Assembly: GCA_965284565.1 (NCBI GenBank)
Contig: OZ260100.1
Location: forward strand, 930,001 to 994,000
Length of the DNA: 64,000 nucleotides
DNA from: BRH-c54 sp965284565
GTDB taxonomy: Bacteria > Bacteroidota > Bacteroidia > Flavobacteriales_E > Vicingaceae
Reading direction: 5' to 3'
The notes under the pieces are model-generated. The model saw only the letters and a list, made by a program, of their open reading frames with translations. It searched no databases and was not told the DNA's origin. The position numbers and the translations under genes are program-made. Of the stretch, positions 17,045 to 25,237 are shown piece by piece. Within the stretch, counting starts at the first letter, position 1, and each line of letters starts with the position of its first letter.

Positions 17045-17593
17045 TTAATAACGAGGTTTCCAAGGTATTTCTTTAGCCTTAAAATCTTGTGTGAATTTTC
17101 TACTTAACACAAATAAATAGTCTGATAATCGGTTAAGATAAATGATAATATCTTCATTTATTGGCTCTTTTTCAGATAAAAACACAACTAACCTTTCAGC
17201 TCTCCTGCAAACACATCTGGCAATGTGACAATAGGAAACTGTTGGATGTCCACCTGGCAAGACGAAGGAACGCATTTCGGGCAAGGTTTCATTCATTTTA
17301 TCAATTTCTTTTTCCAACAATTCAATATCTGATTTGTTCAATTGAGGCGTTTTTACTTTTTTATTACTTGGATCTGTAGCTAAATTAGAACCTAGTGTAA
17401 ATAACCTGTCTTGCACTTCCAATAAAATGTTAAAAGTAGCCTCATCAATAGCTTGGTCTCTTATTAATCCAATAGTTGAATTTAATTCATCAACCGTTCC
17501 GTAAGCTTCAATTCTATAATGATATTTAGGAACTCTTTCTCCACCAAAAAGTGAGGTTTCTCCTCTATCACCTGTCTTTGTGTATATTTTCAT
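17045..17593 (-). CDS. Cob(I)yrinic acid a,c-diamide adenosyltransferase, PduO type
   Basis: 182 residues. The ATP-binding N-terminus MKIYTKTGDRGETSLFGGERV is diagnostic, and the later RCVCRRAERLVVFL and YLNRLSDYLFVLSRKF belong to the trimer-interface active site. It adenosylates cob(I)alamin to give coenzyme B12. No cobalamin synthesis genes are near, so salvage or support of a B12 enzyme such as methylmalonyl-CoA mutase is likely. Confidence 0.93.
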   Translation of the reverse strand: MKIYTKTGDRGETSLFGGERVPKYHYRIEAYGTVDELNSTIGLIRDQAIDEATFNILLEVQDRLFTLGSNLATDPSNKKVKTPQLNKSDIELLEKEIDKMNETLPEMRSFVLPGGHPTVSYCHIARCVCRRAERLVVFLSEKEPINEDIIIYLNRLSDYLFVLSRKFTQDFKAKEIPWKPRY

Positions 17594-17641
17594 AATTTTT
17601 TTAAATTAAAAGTTTTCCAAAATTATACCTTTTTTAAGGTA

Positions 17642-17672
17642 TTGTTTATAATGATTCTAAATAGTATTTTTG
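17642..17672 (+). promoter_or_regulatory. Promoter of the small Cys-rich protein gene
   Basis: TTG (17642-17644), 20-base spacer, TATTTTTG (17665-17672). It gives a leader of about 90 bases before the ATG at 17769. Confidence 0.65.
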
Positions 17673-17680
17673 CTTTATGA

Positions 17681-17733
17681 AATAAGTCATGTGCAAAAGT
17701 ACGTATCCAACTATAAAGATAATGTGACTTATT
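17681..17733 (+). promoter_or_regulatory. Inverted repeat in the leader of the Cys-rich gene
   Basis: AATAAGTCA (17681-17689) and TGACTTATT (17725-17733) form a perfect 9-bp stem closing a 35-base loop. It is downstream of the promoter, so it is in the RNA; it could also be a protein-binding dyad. A minus-strand TACTTTTG (17694-17701) inside the loop may serve the divergent adenosyltransferase gene. Confidence 0.4.
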
Positions 17734-17768
17734 CCATATGACTGATTTAAAACAATAAGTATCTTCAT

Positions 17769-17918
17769 ATGAAAGCAACAACTCCTTCTAAATCTATTTT
17801 TGAACAAAAGTCTCAAGAGATTTTTGATTTGAGAAAAAAGAAAAAGAAATCTTCTTGTTGCGAAAAGTTTAAGAAAAAAGGCAAATTCTGCAAAAGTTGC
17901 CCTTGCAGTTGGGCTTAA
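17769..17918 (+). CDS. Small Lys/Cys-rich protein (49 aa)
   Basis: Begins MKATTPSKSIFEQKSQEIFD, then a Lys block and five Cys arranged CC...C..C.C near the end (SSCCEKFKKKG, FCKSCPCSWA). The Cys spacing suggests metal binding or a small zinc-ribbon-like fold. It has a good promoter and a structured leader, which argues that it is real although short. I do not know a function; similar short proteins appear to be conserved in Bacteroidota. It converges on the MORN-protein gene 9 bp away. Confidence 0.65.
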   Translation: MKATTPSKSIFEQKSQEIFDLRKKKKKSSCCEKFKKKGKFCKSCPCSWA

Positions 17919-17927
17919 ATTTTAAAC

Positions 17928-19706
17928 TTACTCTTCCTTTACTTTCTTACCTTCTTTAAAATACATTACTCTTTTTACTTTTCCTTGTTGTTTTTCATAA
18001 AACACCCACTTTCCTTCCGCTTGTCCATTTTTATAATTCTTTTCACTTTCTAACGTTCCTATTTCGTACCAAGAGGTTACTTTACCTTCTTGTCTTCCTC
18101 CTATCATTGTTTGTTCGTACATTTTATTGCCATTTTCATAATAATATGTCCATTTTCCATCTTGTTCATTATTTACAAAAAAACCATCCGTTTTTGGTTT
18201 ACCGTTTTCATACCACTCAAAATAAGCTCCTTCTTTAACAGAAAGCATATATTGATCATTTACTTCCATAAACTTATTATTTCTGTCTTTATAATACTTC
18301 TTTTTATCTTTAGGAACAATCATATATGTCTCAAGCAGCTCTTGTTTTCCGTTTTCGTGCCAATGCTCCCAAATACCGTCTTTCAATCCGTTTTTATATT
18401 CTCCCACATAATCTTTATTTCCATTTAAAAACCAACCTTCCCACTTGCCATTCATTAAACCGTTTGTATAATACCCTTTATCTTTTTGTTCGCCCGAATC
18501 GTACCAAGATTGCCACAAACCTTCTTCTTTTCCGTTTTCAAATTTACCCTGCATTACTAATTGGCTTTCTTCTGTATAAAAACTCCACAAACCATGTTTT
18601 AAATTATCTTTATAGCTTCCTTGTTTCCATACCACTCCATTTGGATACCAATACGTCCATTCTCCATTTTTTTTATCATTTTCGTAATTTCCCTCATAAC
18701 TTTTATTGGCTTTAGAGTCGTAAAAAGTCCATAACCCATGTCTTAAATCCTCTTTAAAATGTCCTATAAAATCAGTATTTCCATTTTCTAATAAATAGGT
18801 CCACTTTCCATCTTTTTTACCGTTTTTATAATTTCCTTCTGCACTTAATTTTCCGTTTTCAAACCACTCTTTGTAAGTACCATTTTCTTCACCATCAACA
18901 TAATTAATTTGTTTTAATAATTGTCCGTTGGCATACCAAAACTTCCATATCCCATCAAAAACACCATCTTTATAATTTCCTTCTGAAAAAATAGATTCAT
19001 CAGGTCTAAAGTTTGTCCACTTTCCATCTCTTAAATTGTTTTTATAAGAGCCTTCTGTAATTTTAACACCATTATTGGCATATTCTATCCATAAACCAGT
19101 TTTTAAACTGTCTTTATATTTTCCTGAAATTTGAGGATTCTTATTTTCATGATATTCTATAAATTGTCCAGTACCATTTACTACTAAGCCTTTCCCATCA
19201 TTACTCCAAAAACTTATCATTTTAGCAACACCATTATCAAACAACATCTTACTTTTTATTTGCTTATTGTTGTACCAAGAAGTCCACTCACCAACTCTTT
19301 CATCCCTTTTAAAATGTCCTTCTTCTTTTTTATTTCCCGATGGATAATAGAAAGTCCATAAACTATCTCTGTAACCAATTTTATTATACCCCACCAATTC
19401 GAGCTGACCGTTATCGTACCAAACTTTACATTCTCCTTCTTTCATTGAATGAACAAAGCTTCCTTGTTCTACTTTTTTACCTTCATTATTATAGTTGATA
19501 TATTCACCATGAAATTCACCGTCTTTATAAGTAACTTCTTGCTGAATTACACCTTCTTTACTCCAAAAAGTCCACTTTCCTTGCTCAAGACCATCTTTAA
19601 CAACCCCTTCGGCTTTTTTGTTGCCATTGGTCCATTTATAAGTGTGTAACTGTGCAAAAACAGAAGTGTTTAATAATAATAAAACTATAATTAATCGTAT
19701 GTTCAT
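17928..19706 (-). CDS. Secreted MORN_2-repeat protein (592 aa)
   Basis: Signal peptide MNIRLIIVLLLLNTSVFAQ, then almost the whole length is tandem degenerate repeats of about 23 residues of the form NGxxxxEGxYKxGxxxGxWxxW (more than 20 units, residues about 25-590). These MORN_2 (YwqK-type) repeats form an extended beta-sheet and are widespread in Bacteroidota periplasmic or surface proteins. There is no sorting domain or lipobox, so it is probably periplasmic. Pfam often labels such proteins 'YwqK family antitoxin', but nothing here suggests a toxin. The number of units may vary by slippage. Confidence 0.88.
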   Translation of the reverse strand: MNIRLIIVLLLLNTSVFAQLHTYKWTNGNKKAEGVVKDGLEQGKWTFWSKEGVIQQEVTYKDGEFHGEYINYNNEGKKVEQGSFVHSMKEGECKVWYDNGQLELVGYNKIGYRDSLWTFYYPSGNKKEEGHFKRDERVGEWTSWYNNKQIKSKMLFDNGVAKMISFWSNDGKGLVVNGTGQFIEYHENKNPQISGKYKDSLKTGLWIEYANNGVKITEGSYKNNLRDGKWTNFRPDESIFSEGNYKDGVFDGIWKFWYANGQLLKQINYVDGEENGTYKEWFENGKLSAEGNYKNGKKDGKWTYLLENGNTDFIGHFKEDLRHGLWTFYDSKANKSYEGNYENDKKNGEWTYWYPNGVVWKQGSYKDNLKHGLWSFYTEESQLVMQGKFENGKEEGLWQSWYDSGEQKDKGYYTNGLMNGKWEGWFLNGNKDYVGEYKNGLKDGIWEHWHENGKQELLETYMIVPKDKKKYYKDRNNKFMEVNDQYMLSVKEGAYFEWYENGKPKTDGFFVNNEQDGKWTYYYENGNKMYEQTMIGGRQEGKVTSWYEIGTLESEKNYKNGQAEGKWVFYEKQQGKVKRVMYFKEGKKVKEE

Positions 19707-19780
19707 GGTTTAAAAATTTTGCTACGAATTTAACGAAAAAAGACAAACTTTATTGGTTTAAACAAAGCTTAGCAGTTTTA

Positions 19781-19809
19781 TTGAAATAGATTTTTTTAAG
19801 TTACCTTTG
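19781..19809 (+). promoter_or_regulatory. Promoter of the TPR-SpoIIE phosphatase gene
   Basis: TTG (19781-19783), 18-base spacer, TACCTTTG (19802-19809). Predicted start near 19815, about 13 bases before the ATG. Confidence 0.65.
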
Positions 19810-19827
19810 AAGCCAATAATTAAATAA

Positions 19828-21573
19828 ATGTCTCCAACACTTGAAAATATAGAATTATTGTTACAATCTTCTTCGGAATTGATGGAAGACAATTTACCCG
19901 AAGCTATTCTTAAAGTGCGTGAGGCAGAAAAAATTGCACTAGAAATTTTCGATACAAAAGCATTGGCAGATTGTTCCAAACAAATCGCTCTTTGTTATTC
20001 TCAAGCTTCAAATTATATTGAAACGCTAAAAGCTGTTTTGCATGCTCAAGAACTTTATCAGTCCATTAATGATTATAAAGGAGAGGCAGATTGCTTAAAC
20101 ATTTTAGGTGGCGTTTATAATTTTTTAAAAGATTACCAAAAACGATTGGAATGTAATTTAAGGTGCTTAGAGCTTAGAAAAAAAGTAAACGATAAAAACG
20201 GACAGCTAAGTACTTACAACAATATTGGCGATACTTATACGGTAATGGGCGATTATGATAATGCCTTACATTATTTTAATATTTGTTTAAGTTTTCCAGA
20301 TCTCACTACTAGAATTAAAGCCATTGTACATCACAATATTGGAGAGGTTAATTTTTTTAAAAAAGATTATCCCAATGCTTTAACTTATTTAAGTCAAGGC
20401 TTGGAACTGGGAAAAGAAAGTAATTATTGGCAAATTATTATTGCCTCCAGCACTATGATTGGAGCTATACATAATATCCAAAATAACACTAACGAAGCGA
20501 TTAAAATATTAAATGCAGCTTTAAAAGTTGCTCAAGAAAAAAAATCTATTGAAGAAGAAATTCCTATTTACAAAGAACTTTCTATTACCTATGCACAACT
20601 AAACGATTTTAATAAGGCTTATGAATTTCTTAATTTACACAATCAGAATAAAGAACAACTTTTAGCGGACAATAATGCTCAACAGCTTAAAAAAATTGAG
20701 TTTAATTTTCAATTAAAAGCAATAACTTCTGAAACAGAAGAAACCAAAAGAAAAAACACACAACTTACTAAGGCTTTTAATAAAATTGAGCAACAACGAA
20801 ATGAAATTGAATATAAAAACATAGCCATTACCGATAGTATTCATTATGCAAAAAGAATTCAATTAGCCATTATACCCAGTGAAGCAAAGCTTAAATCTTT
20901 ACTTGACAACAGTTTTGTGTTTTATCAACCAAAAGATATTGTTTCGGGCGATTTTTATTGGACAGAAAAAATAGGTACTAAAACATTTTTTGCTGTTATA
21001 GATTGTACAGGACATGGAGTTCCTGGAGCTTTTGTTAGTCTTATTGCGTTTAATTTACTGAACAAAGTAGTATTAGAAAAACAAATCACTCAACCATCAG
21101 AAATTTTAACTCAATTAGATGAGTTATTAATTCGTCTATTTAAAAAATCGGATGAAAACATTAGAGATGGTTTTGATATGGGTTTATGTTGTTGGGATAG
21201 TGAAGACAACACGTTGAATTTTTCAGGTGCTAATCATTCTCTTTTTAGAATAATTAATAACGAACTACAAGAAATTAAAGGCACCAAGGCATCTATAGGT
21301 TATTCATTATATGAAACCAAACATGTATTTAAAAATCATACTTTTAAACTAGAGAAAGGAGAAACTGTTTATTTGTGTTCTGATGGATTACCGGATCAAT
21401 TTGGAGGAGAAAAAGGCAAAAAACTCAAATGGAAAGGCTTTAAAAATTGGTTAATAGAAATTCAATCTATCTCTATCGATAAGCAAAAAAATAAAATTCA
21501 TCAACTTTTTAAAGATTGGAAAAAAGACCAAGAACAAATTGATGATGTTTGCATGTTAGGCGTTAGGTTTTAG
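19828..21573 (+). CDS. Cytoplasmic TPR-coiled coil-SpoIIE (PP2C-type) serine phosphatase
   Basis: 581 residues. Residues about 15-290 are tetratricopeptide repeats (ADCLNILGGVYNFLKDYQKR, STYNNIGDTYTVMGDYDNAL). About 290-330 is a coiled coil. Residues about 345-581 are a SpoIIE phosphatase: IHYAKRIQLAIIPS, IVSGDFYW and VIDCTGHGVPGAFVSL carry the metal-binding Asp residues, with DGFDMGLCCWD and CSDGLPDQFGG further on. Unlike most Bacteroidota relatives it lacks a signal peptide and membrane helix, so the TPRs must sense a cytoplasmic partner. Its 3' end overlaps the convergent membrane-protein gene by 18 bp. Confidence 0.9.
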   Translation: MSPTLENIELLLQSSSELMEDNLPEAILKVREAEKIALEIFDTKALADCSKQIALCYSQASNYIETLKAVLHAQELYQSINDYKGEADCLNILGGVYNFLKDYQKRLECNLRCLELRKKVNDKNGQLSTYNNIGDTYTVMGDYDNALHYFNICLSFPDLTTRIKAIVHHNIGEVNFFKKDYPNALTYLSQGLELGKESNYWQIIIASSTMIGAIHNIQNNTNEAIKILNAALKVAQEKKSIEEEIPIYKELSITYAQLNDFNKAYEFLNLHNQNKEQLLADNNAQQLKKIEFNFQLKAITSETEETKRKNTQLTKAFNKIEQQRNEIEYKNIAITDSIHYAKRIQLAIIPSEAKLKSLLDNSFVFYQPKDIVSGDFYWTEKIGTKTFFAVIDCTGHGVPGAFVSLIAFNLLNKVVLEKQITQPSEILTQLDELLIRLFKKSDENIRDGFDMGLCCWDSEDNTLNFSGANHSLFRIINNELQEIKGTKASIGYSLYETKHVFKNHTFKLEKGETVYLCSDGLPDQFGGEKGKKLKWKGFKNWLIEIQSISIDKQKNKIHQLFKDWKKDQEQIDDVCMLGVRF

Positions 21574-23046
21574 GTTTTTATGTTTAATTTGCTCTATATC
21601 CACTAAAGCTAAAACACTAATCATTAATAATACTAAAGCAGGAATTTTGTACCTTACAATAGCTCCCATAACTGGAGTTGTTATTCCTACAAAAAGAAGA
21701 ATGACTAATGAAGCTGTAGCCCCAAAAGCTACTAAATTGCTATTGAATTGTTTTTTACGAAACAAAATAGCAACTATTATCATAAGCAAAACAAAAAAGT
21801 TTTCTATTCCACTTACCAAAAGTAAAGGGTTTCTTGATGAAAACAAAAAAGGTTTAAACATGGCATAATACAAAGCTTTTGGCACGTGCAAAGCAAATGA
21901 AACAATATCTCCATCTAATTTATTTGTATGAATTAAACTTCCTGATGCAGGCTGATTAAATGTTATTTTAAAAACCTTTGTATCATCATTATAAACAATA
22001 GGTACAAATTTATTACTGCCCTTCTCTCTATATTCTATTGGCATGTTTTTAGGGAGTTTACAAAGTGTATCATTAATAAAAATAATTGATACTTTATTTT
22101 CATACGGCACTCGAATTTCTCCTTTATCATTATACATATACACTCCACCTTGAGCCATATTAATAAAGTTGTTTTGTTTAATAGCAATTTGATTGATAAG
22201 CTTATATTTTGGAAATAATTCTCCAACAGAAATCCCAATTAGAACAATAAAAAAGTAACCTAAAAAGTAACTTAACAAAACACGCTTCCATTGGTATTTT
22301 TCTACCATAAAATAAATAAGTAATGCCGGGATGATAAGTAAAAATATATAAGGCTTAATGCTTAACATGATTAGTGTTGACAACAATAAAAGAAAAATAT
22401 ATTTTACCGATTGAAAAACGTGAATGAGCTTAAAATAAGCATATAAAAACAAGCCTAATCCGAAAAACAAAATACTTTCCTTACTTACTCCTGTTGACCA
22501 AAACAATACTGATGGAATAAAAAACACCACTAAAAGTAATAATTTTTTATACTCGAAAAATCGCTCAAAAGCTTTATATATAAAAGTAAAACCTACAAAG
22601 GATAAAAAAGTAAATATCACTAAATGCACACCGTAATATCCAAATGACACAAATTGCAACAGTGCATTAAGCTTAATCATTAACCTACTATCATTATATA
22701 ATTCATTAGGATTAGAGTTAATCCAAAAATTCAGTTTATTGATATAAACTTCTTGTATTAATGAAGTTTCACCACCAAAAATTAATTTAAAAAAATCGGT
22801 TGGACTTTCTTTAAAGAGGTTAAACAAAACTACACTATCATCAAAAAACTTAAAAATATCAGATGTAGATCTGTCTTGATAGTAAAAAGTATATAACAAG
22901 AAAAAAATGATGGCTACAGCTACTTTTATTACAAAGATAAAAGGTAATAAGGTTCTTTTGAGAAATGAAAAATGAAAAAATGAATGCTTATAAACTATAT
23001 AGCAAAAGATTAAAAAAAATACAATTGGTATAATAAATTCAAACAA
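21556..23046 (-). CDS. Polytopic membrane protein, possibly a glycan polymerase/glycosyltransferase-like protein
   Basis: 496 residues with about ten or eleven hydrophobic helices (IIPIVFFLIFCYIVYKHSF; VVAIIFF-like segment; LLLVVFFIPSVLFWSTGVSK; IMLSIKPYIFLLIIPALLIY; AIVRYKIPALVLLMISVLAL) and a soluble extracytoplasmic loop around residues 285-385. The layout with FWSTGVSKES in the middle resembles O-antigen polymerase/EpsG-like and mannosyltransferase-like proteins of Bacteroidota, but no catalytic motif is clear. It ends the plsC-gatC gene run, 3 bp after gatC. Confidence 0.55.
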   Translation of the reverse strand: MFEFIIPIVFFLIFCYIVYKHSFFHFSFLKRTLLPFIFVIKVAVAIIFFLLYTFYYQDRSTSDIFKFFDDSVVLFNLFKESPTDFFKLIFGGETSLIQEVYINKLNFWINSNPNELYNDSRLMIKLNALLQFVSFGYYGVHLVIFTFLSFVGFTFIYKAFERFFEYKKLLLLVVFFIPSVLFWSTGVSKESILFFGLGLFLYAYFKLIHVFQSVKYIFLLLLSTLIMLSIKPYIFLLIIPALLIYFMVEKYQWKRVLLSYFLGYFFIVLIGISVGELFPKYKLINQIAIKQNNFINMAQGGVYMYNDKGEIRVPYENKVSIIFINDTLCKLPKNMPIEYREKGSNKFVPIVYNDDTKVFKITFNQPASGSLIHTNKLDGDIVSFALHVPKALYYAMFKPFLFSSRNPLLLVSGIENFFVLLMIIVAILFRKKQFNSNLVAFGATASLVILLFVGITTPVMGAIVRYKIPALVLLMISVLALVDIEQIKHKNLKPNA

Positions 23047-23049
23047 TAT

Positions 23050-23340
23050 TTATCGTTTAATAACTTTTGGCACTTTAAAAAAGTCTGTATCCTTATCAGG
23101 AGCATTTTTTAAAGCCTCCTGTTGTGATATTTCTTGCACAGCCTCATCCATTCTTAAAATAGAAGGTTCGTCTAACATATACACCAAAGGCTCCACATTA
23201 TTTGTATCAACTTCGTTCAGTTTATTTACAAAATCTAACATTCTACTCAAATCTTGCTGAATAGAAACTGTTTGTTCTTCATTAAACTCCAGTTTTGCCA
23301 AAGTAGCTATTTTTTTAACAGTTAATTTATCTACGGCCAT
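23050..23340 (-). CDS. gatC: Asp-tRNA(Asn)/Glu-tRNA(Gln) amidotransferase subunit C
   Basis: 96 residues with the GatC opening VDKLTVKKIATLAKLEF and the central QDLSRMLDFVNKLNEVDTNN, ending DTDFFKVPKVIKR. GatC wraps between GatA and GatB and stabilises the amidotransferase that makes Gln-tRNA (and Asn-tRNA) from misacylated precursors. The gatA and gatB genes are not in the window. The start overlaps the end of plsC by 14 bp. Confidence 0.95.
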   Translation of the reverse strand: MAVDKLTVKKIATLAKLEFNEEQTVSIQQDLSRMLDFVNKLNEVDTNNVEPLVYMLDEPSILRMDEAVQEISQQEALKNAPDKDTDFFKVPKVIKR

Positions 23341-24082
23341 GTTTTTCCAACTCTTTATTAATTATTGCATAAACTTTATCTTGTAAAGGTATTAAATCTT
23401 TTTCAGTTAAGCCAATTGTAGGAATTGGCTCATGGATAACCGCTCTAGCTATTCCTGGACCTGCTTTTCCTGAAAAAAGTCCTTTCATCTCTAATCTTTT
23501 GTAATTATCCAAAAAAGTTATAGGAATAATTGGAACCTGATTTTCAACAGCTAACTTAAAAGCTCCACTTTTAAAATTACCCAATTGAGGCGTATTTTTA
23601 GGAATTGTTCCTTCAGGAAAAACTACCACACTATTTCCTTTTTTAAGTTCCTCTTCACATCTGTCCATTGCTCTTTTGCCAGAAATTCTACTTTTTCTAT
23701 TTACCGTAATATTCATATTTTTAAAGAATATATTGAAGATTGGAACTTTAGCCAATTCTTCTTTCCCCATAAAAACAAAATAATTTTTAAATGTTTGATA
23801 AAGAATTACAATATCTAAAAAAGAAGTATGATTAGGTGCTATAACATAGGTTTGATTTTTATCTATGTTATGTCCATTATAAAGCTTAACTCTTATTCCC
23901 GACAGAATTAATAATATTTTGGTGTGGAAATATAATAACCTAAACGCTTTTTTAAACTTTCGTTCTTTTCCTTTTCTAAGGTAGTTACTATAAAACGGAT
24001 AGAAGAGTAATAAAAATACAATAAAGCACACAATTACGTGTAATTTCCATATTCCTCCCAGTATTTCTTTTACTTTTCTCAT
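23327..24082 (-). CDS. plsC: 1-acyl-sn-glycerol-3-phosphate acyltransferase (PlsC family)
   Basis: 251 residues. An N-terminal membrane segment (VIVCFIVFLLLFYPFY) precedes the acyltransferase motifs: NHTSFLD (HX4D, about residues 83-89), KVPIFNIFFKNMNITVNRKS, VVFPEGTIPKNTPQLGNFKSGAF and VPIIPITFLDN. It acylates lysophosphatidate at the inner membrane during phospholipid synthesis; relatives acylate ornithine lipids, which cannot be excluded. It overlaps gatC by 14 bp. Confidence 0.9.
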   Translation of the reverse strand: MRKVKEILGGIWKLHVIVCFIVFLLLFYPFYSNYLRKGKERKFKKAFRLLYFHTKILLILSGIRVKLYNGHNIDKNQTYVIAPNHTSFLDIVILYQTFKNYFVFMGKEELAKVPIFNIFFKNMNITVNRKSRISGKRAMDRCEEELKKGNSVVVFPEGTIPKNTPQLGNFKSGAFKLAVENQVPIIPITFLDNYKRLEMKGLFSGKAGPGIARAVIHEPIPTIGLTEKDLIPLQDKVYAIINKELEKHGRR

Positions 24083-24155
24083 AAGTGTACAAAAGTATTA
24101 AAGATATTGTTATGATTTATTAATCTATTTAAGTGTAGATTAAATTCAAAAAAAT

Positions 24156-24163
24156 TATTTTTG
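24156..24163 (+). promoter_or_regulatory. -7 element of trpS, implying a leaderless transcript
   Basis: TATTTTTG matches TAnnTTTG and ends four bases before the trpS ATG (24168). No good TTG is seen at the usual distance. If it is used, the RNA begins at or beside the start codon. Confidence 0.5.
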
Positions 24164-24167
24164 CTGC

Positions 24168-25136
24168 ATGGCAAGAATATTAACAGGAGTACAAAGCACA
24201 GGAACTCCACACTTAGGAAATTTATTGGGAGCGATACTTCCTGCAATAAAAATGGCTAACGACCCTAAAAACGAAGCTTTTTTATTTATTGCGGATTTAC
24301 ATTCGTTAACCCAAATAAAAAACAAAGAAACATTAAGAGATAACACTTACAGAACAGCTGCTGTCTGGTTAGCATGTGGATTAAATCCAGAAAATACGGT
24401 ATTTTATCGTCAATCAGATGTGCCAGAAGTTGCTGAATTATCTTGGTATTTAAGTTGTTTTTTTCCGTATCAAAGATTAACATTAGCTCACTCTTTTAAA
24501 GATAAGTCTGATAGGTTAGAAGATGTTAATGCTGGGCTATTCACATACCCTATGTTAATGGCTGCCGACATTTTACTTTATGAAGCTAACTTTGTTCCTG
24601 TAGGAAAAGACCAATTACAACATTTAGAAATTACACGTGATGTTGCTAGTAGATTTAACCACATGATGGGAGAAACATTGGTTTTACCGGAACCTATTGT
24701 TCAAAAAGATACCATGTTAATTCCAGGAACAGATGGAGAAAAAATGAGTAAATCTAAAGGAAATTTAATTAATATCTTTTTAGATGACAAAGCTTTAAGA
24801 AAGCAAATCATGTCTATACAAACAGATAGCACTCCTTTAGAAGAGCCTAAAGACACCTCTACTTGTGTAGTTTTTAAATTATATAGTTTTATTGGAAATG
24901 AAGATCAAGTAAATGAAATGAGAAAAAACTATGAAGGTGGTAATTATGGTTACGGACATGCTAAACAAGCTCTTTACGAGTTAATTTGCAATAGATTTGA
25001 AAAAGAAAGAGCCACTTTTAATCATTACATCAATCATACTGCCGAATTAGAAAGTGCTTTAAAATTAGGTGCCGATAAAGCAAAGAATGTTGCTACTCCT
25101 GTTCTTAAAAAAGTAAGAGCTCAACTTGGTTATTAA
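24168..25136 (+). CDS. trpS: Tryptophanyl-tRNA synthetase
   Basis: 322 residues, the normal length for a class Ic TrpRS. The HIGH-like motif is TPHLGN (about residues 12-17) after RILTGVQSTG, the Trp/ATP pocket shows DLHSLTQIK, PVGKDQLQHLEITRDVASRFN is family-specific, and the KMSKS loop appears as GEKMSKSKGN. It charges tRNA(Trp) in the cytoplasm. Followed by a strong terminator at 25184-25217. Confidence 0.97.
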   Translation: MARILTGVQSTGTPHLGNLLGAILPAIKMANDPKNEAFLFIADLHSLTQIKNKETLRDNTYRTAAVWLACGLNPENTVFYRQSDVPEVAELSWYLSCFFPYQRLTLAHSFKDKSDRLEDVNAGLFTYPMLMAADILLYEANFVPVGKDQLQHLEITRDVASRFNHMMGETLVLPEPIVQKDTMLIPGTDGEKMSKSKGNLINIFLDDKALRKQIMSIQTDSTPLEEPKDTSTCVVFKLYSFIGNEDQVNEMRKNYEGGNYGYGHAKQALYELICNRFEKERATFNHYINHTAELESALKLGADKAKNVATPVLKKVRAQLGY

Positions 25137-25183
25137 TTTTATAATAATCTCATATCCCTCCATAAAAAGAAAAAAATTGACAC

Positions 25184-25217
25184 AAAAAAAGCTGCTTAAG
25201 ATTAAGCAGCTTTTTTT
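25184..25217. terminator. Bidirectional terminator between trpS and gldN
   Basis: A7-GCTGCTTAA, GA loop, TTAAGCAGC-T7: a perfect stem serving both convergent transcripts (trpS and the porP-gldKLMN operon). Confidence 0.94.
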
Positions 25218-25237
25218 GTGAATTAATGAATTACATT

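Noticed and set aside
18090..18715. Plus-strand frames of over 110 residues inside the MORN gene
   Set aside because: Antisense shadows produced by the regular repeats; the translations are hydrophobic and repetitive only because of codon periodicity.
17928..19706. Toxin-antitoxin system (YwqK antitoxin)
   Set aside because: The label comes only from the MORN_2 repeat profile; the protein has a signal peptide and no toxin gene is adjacent.
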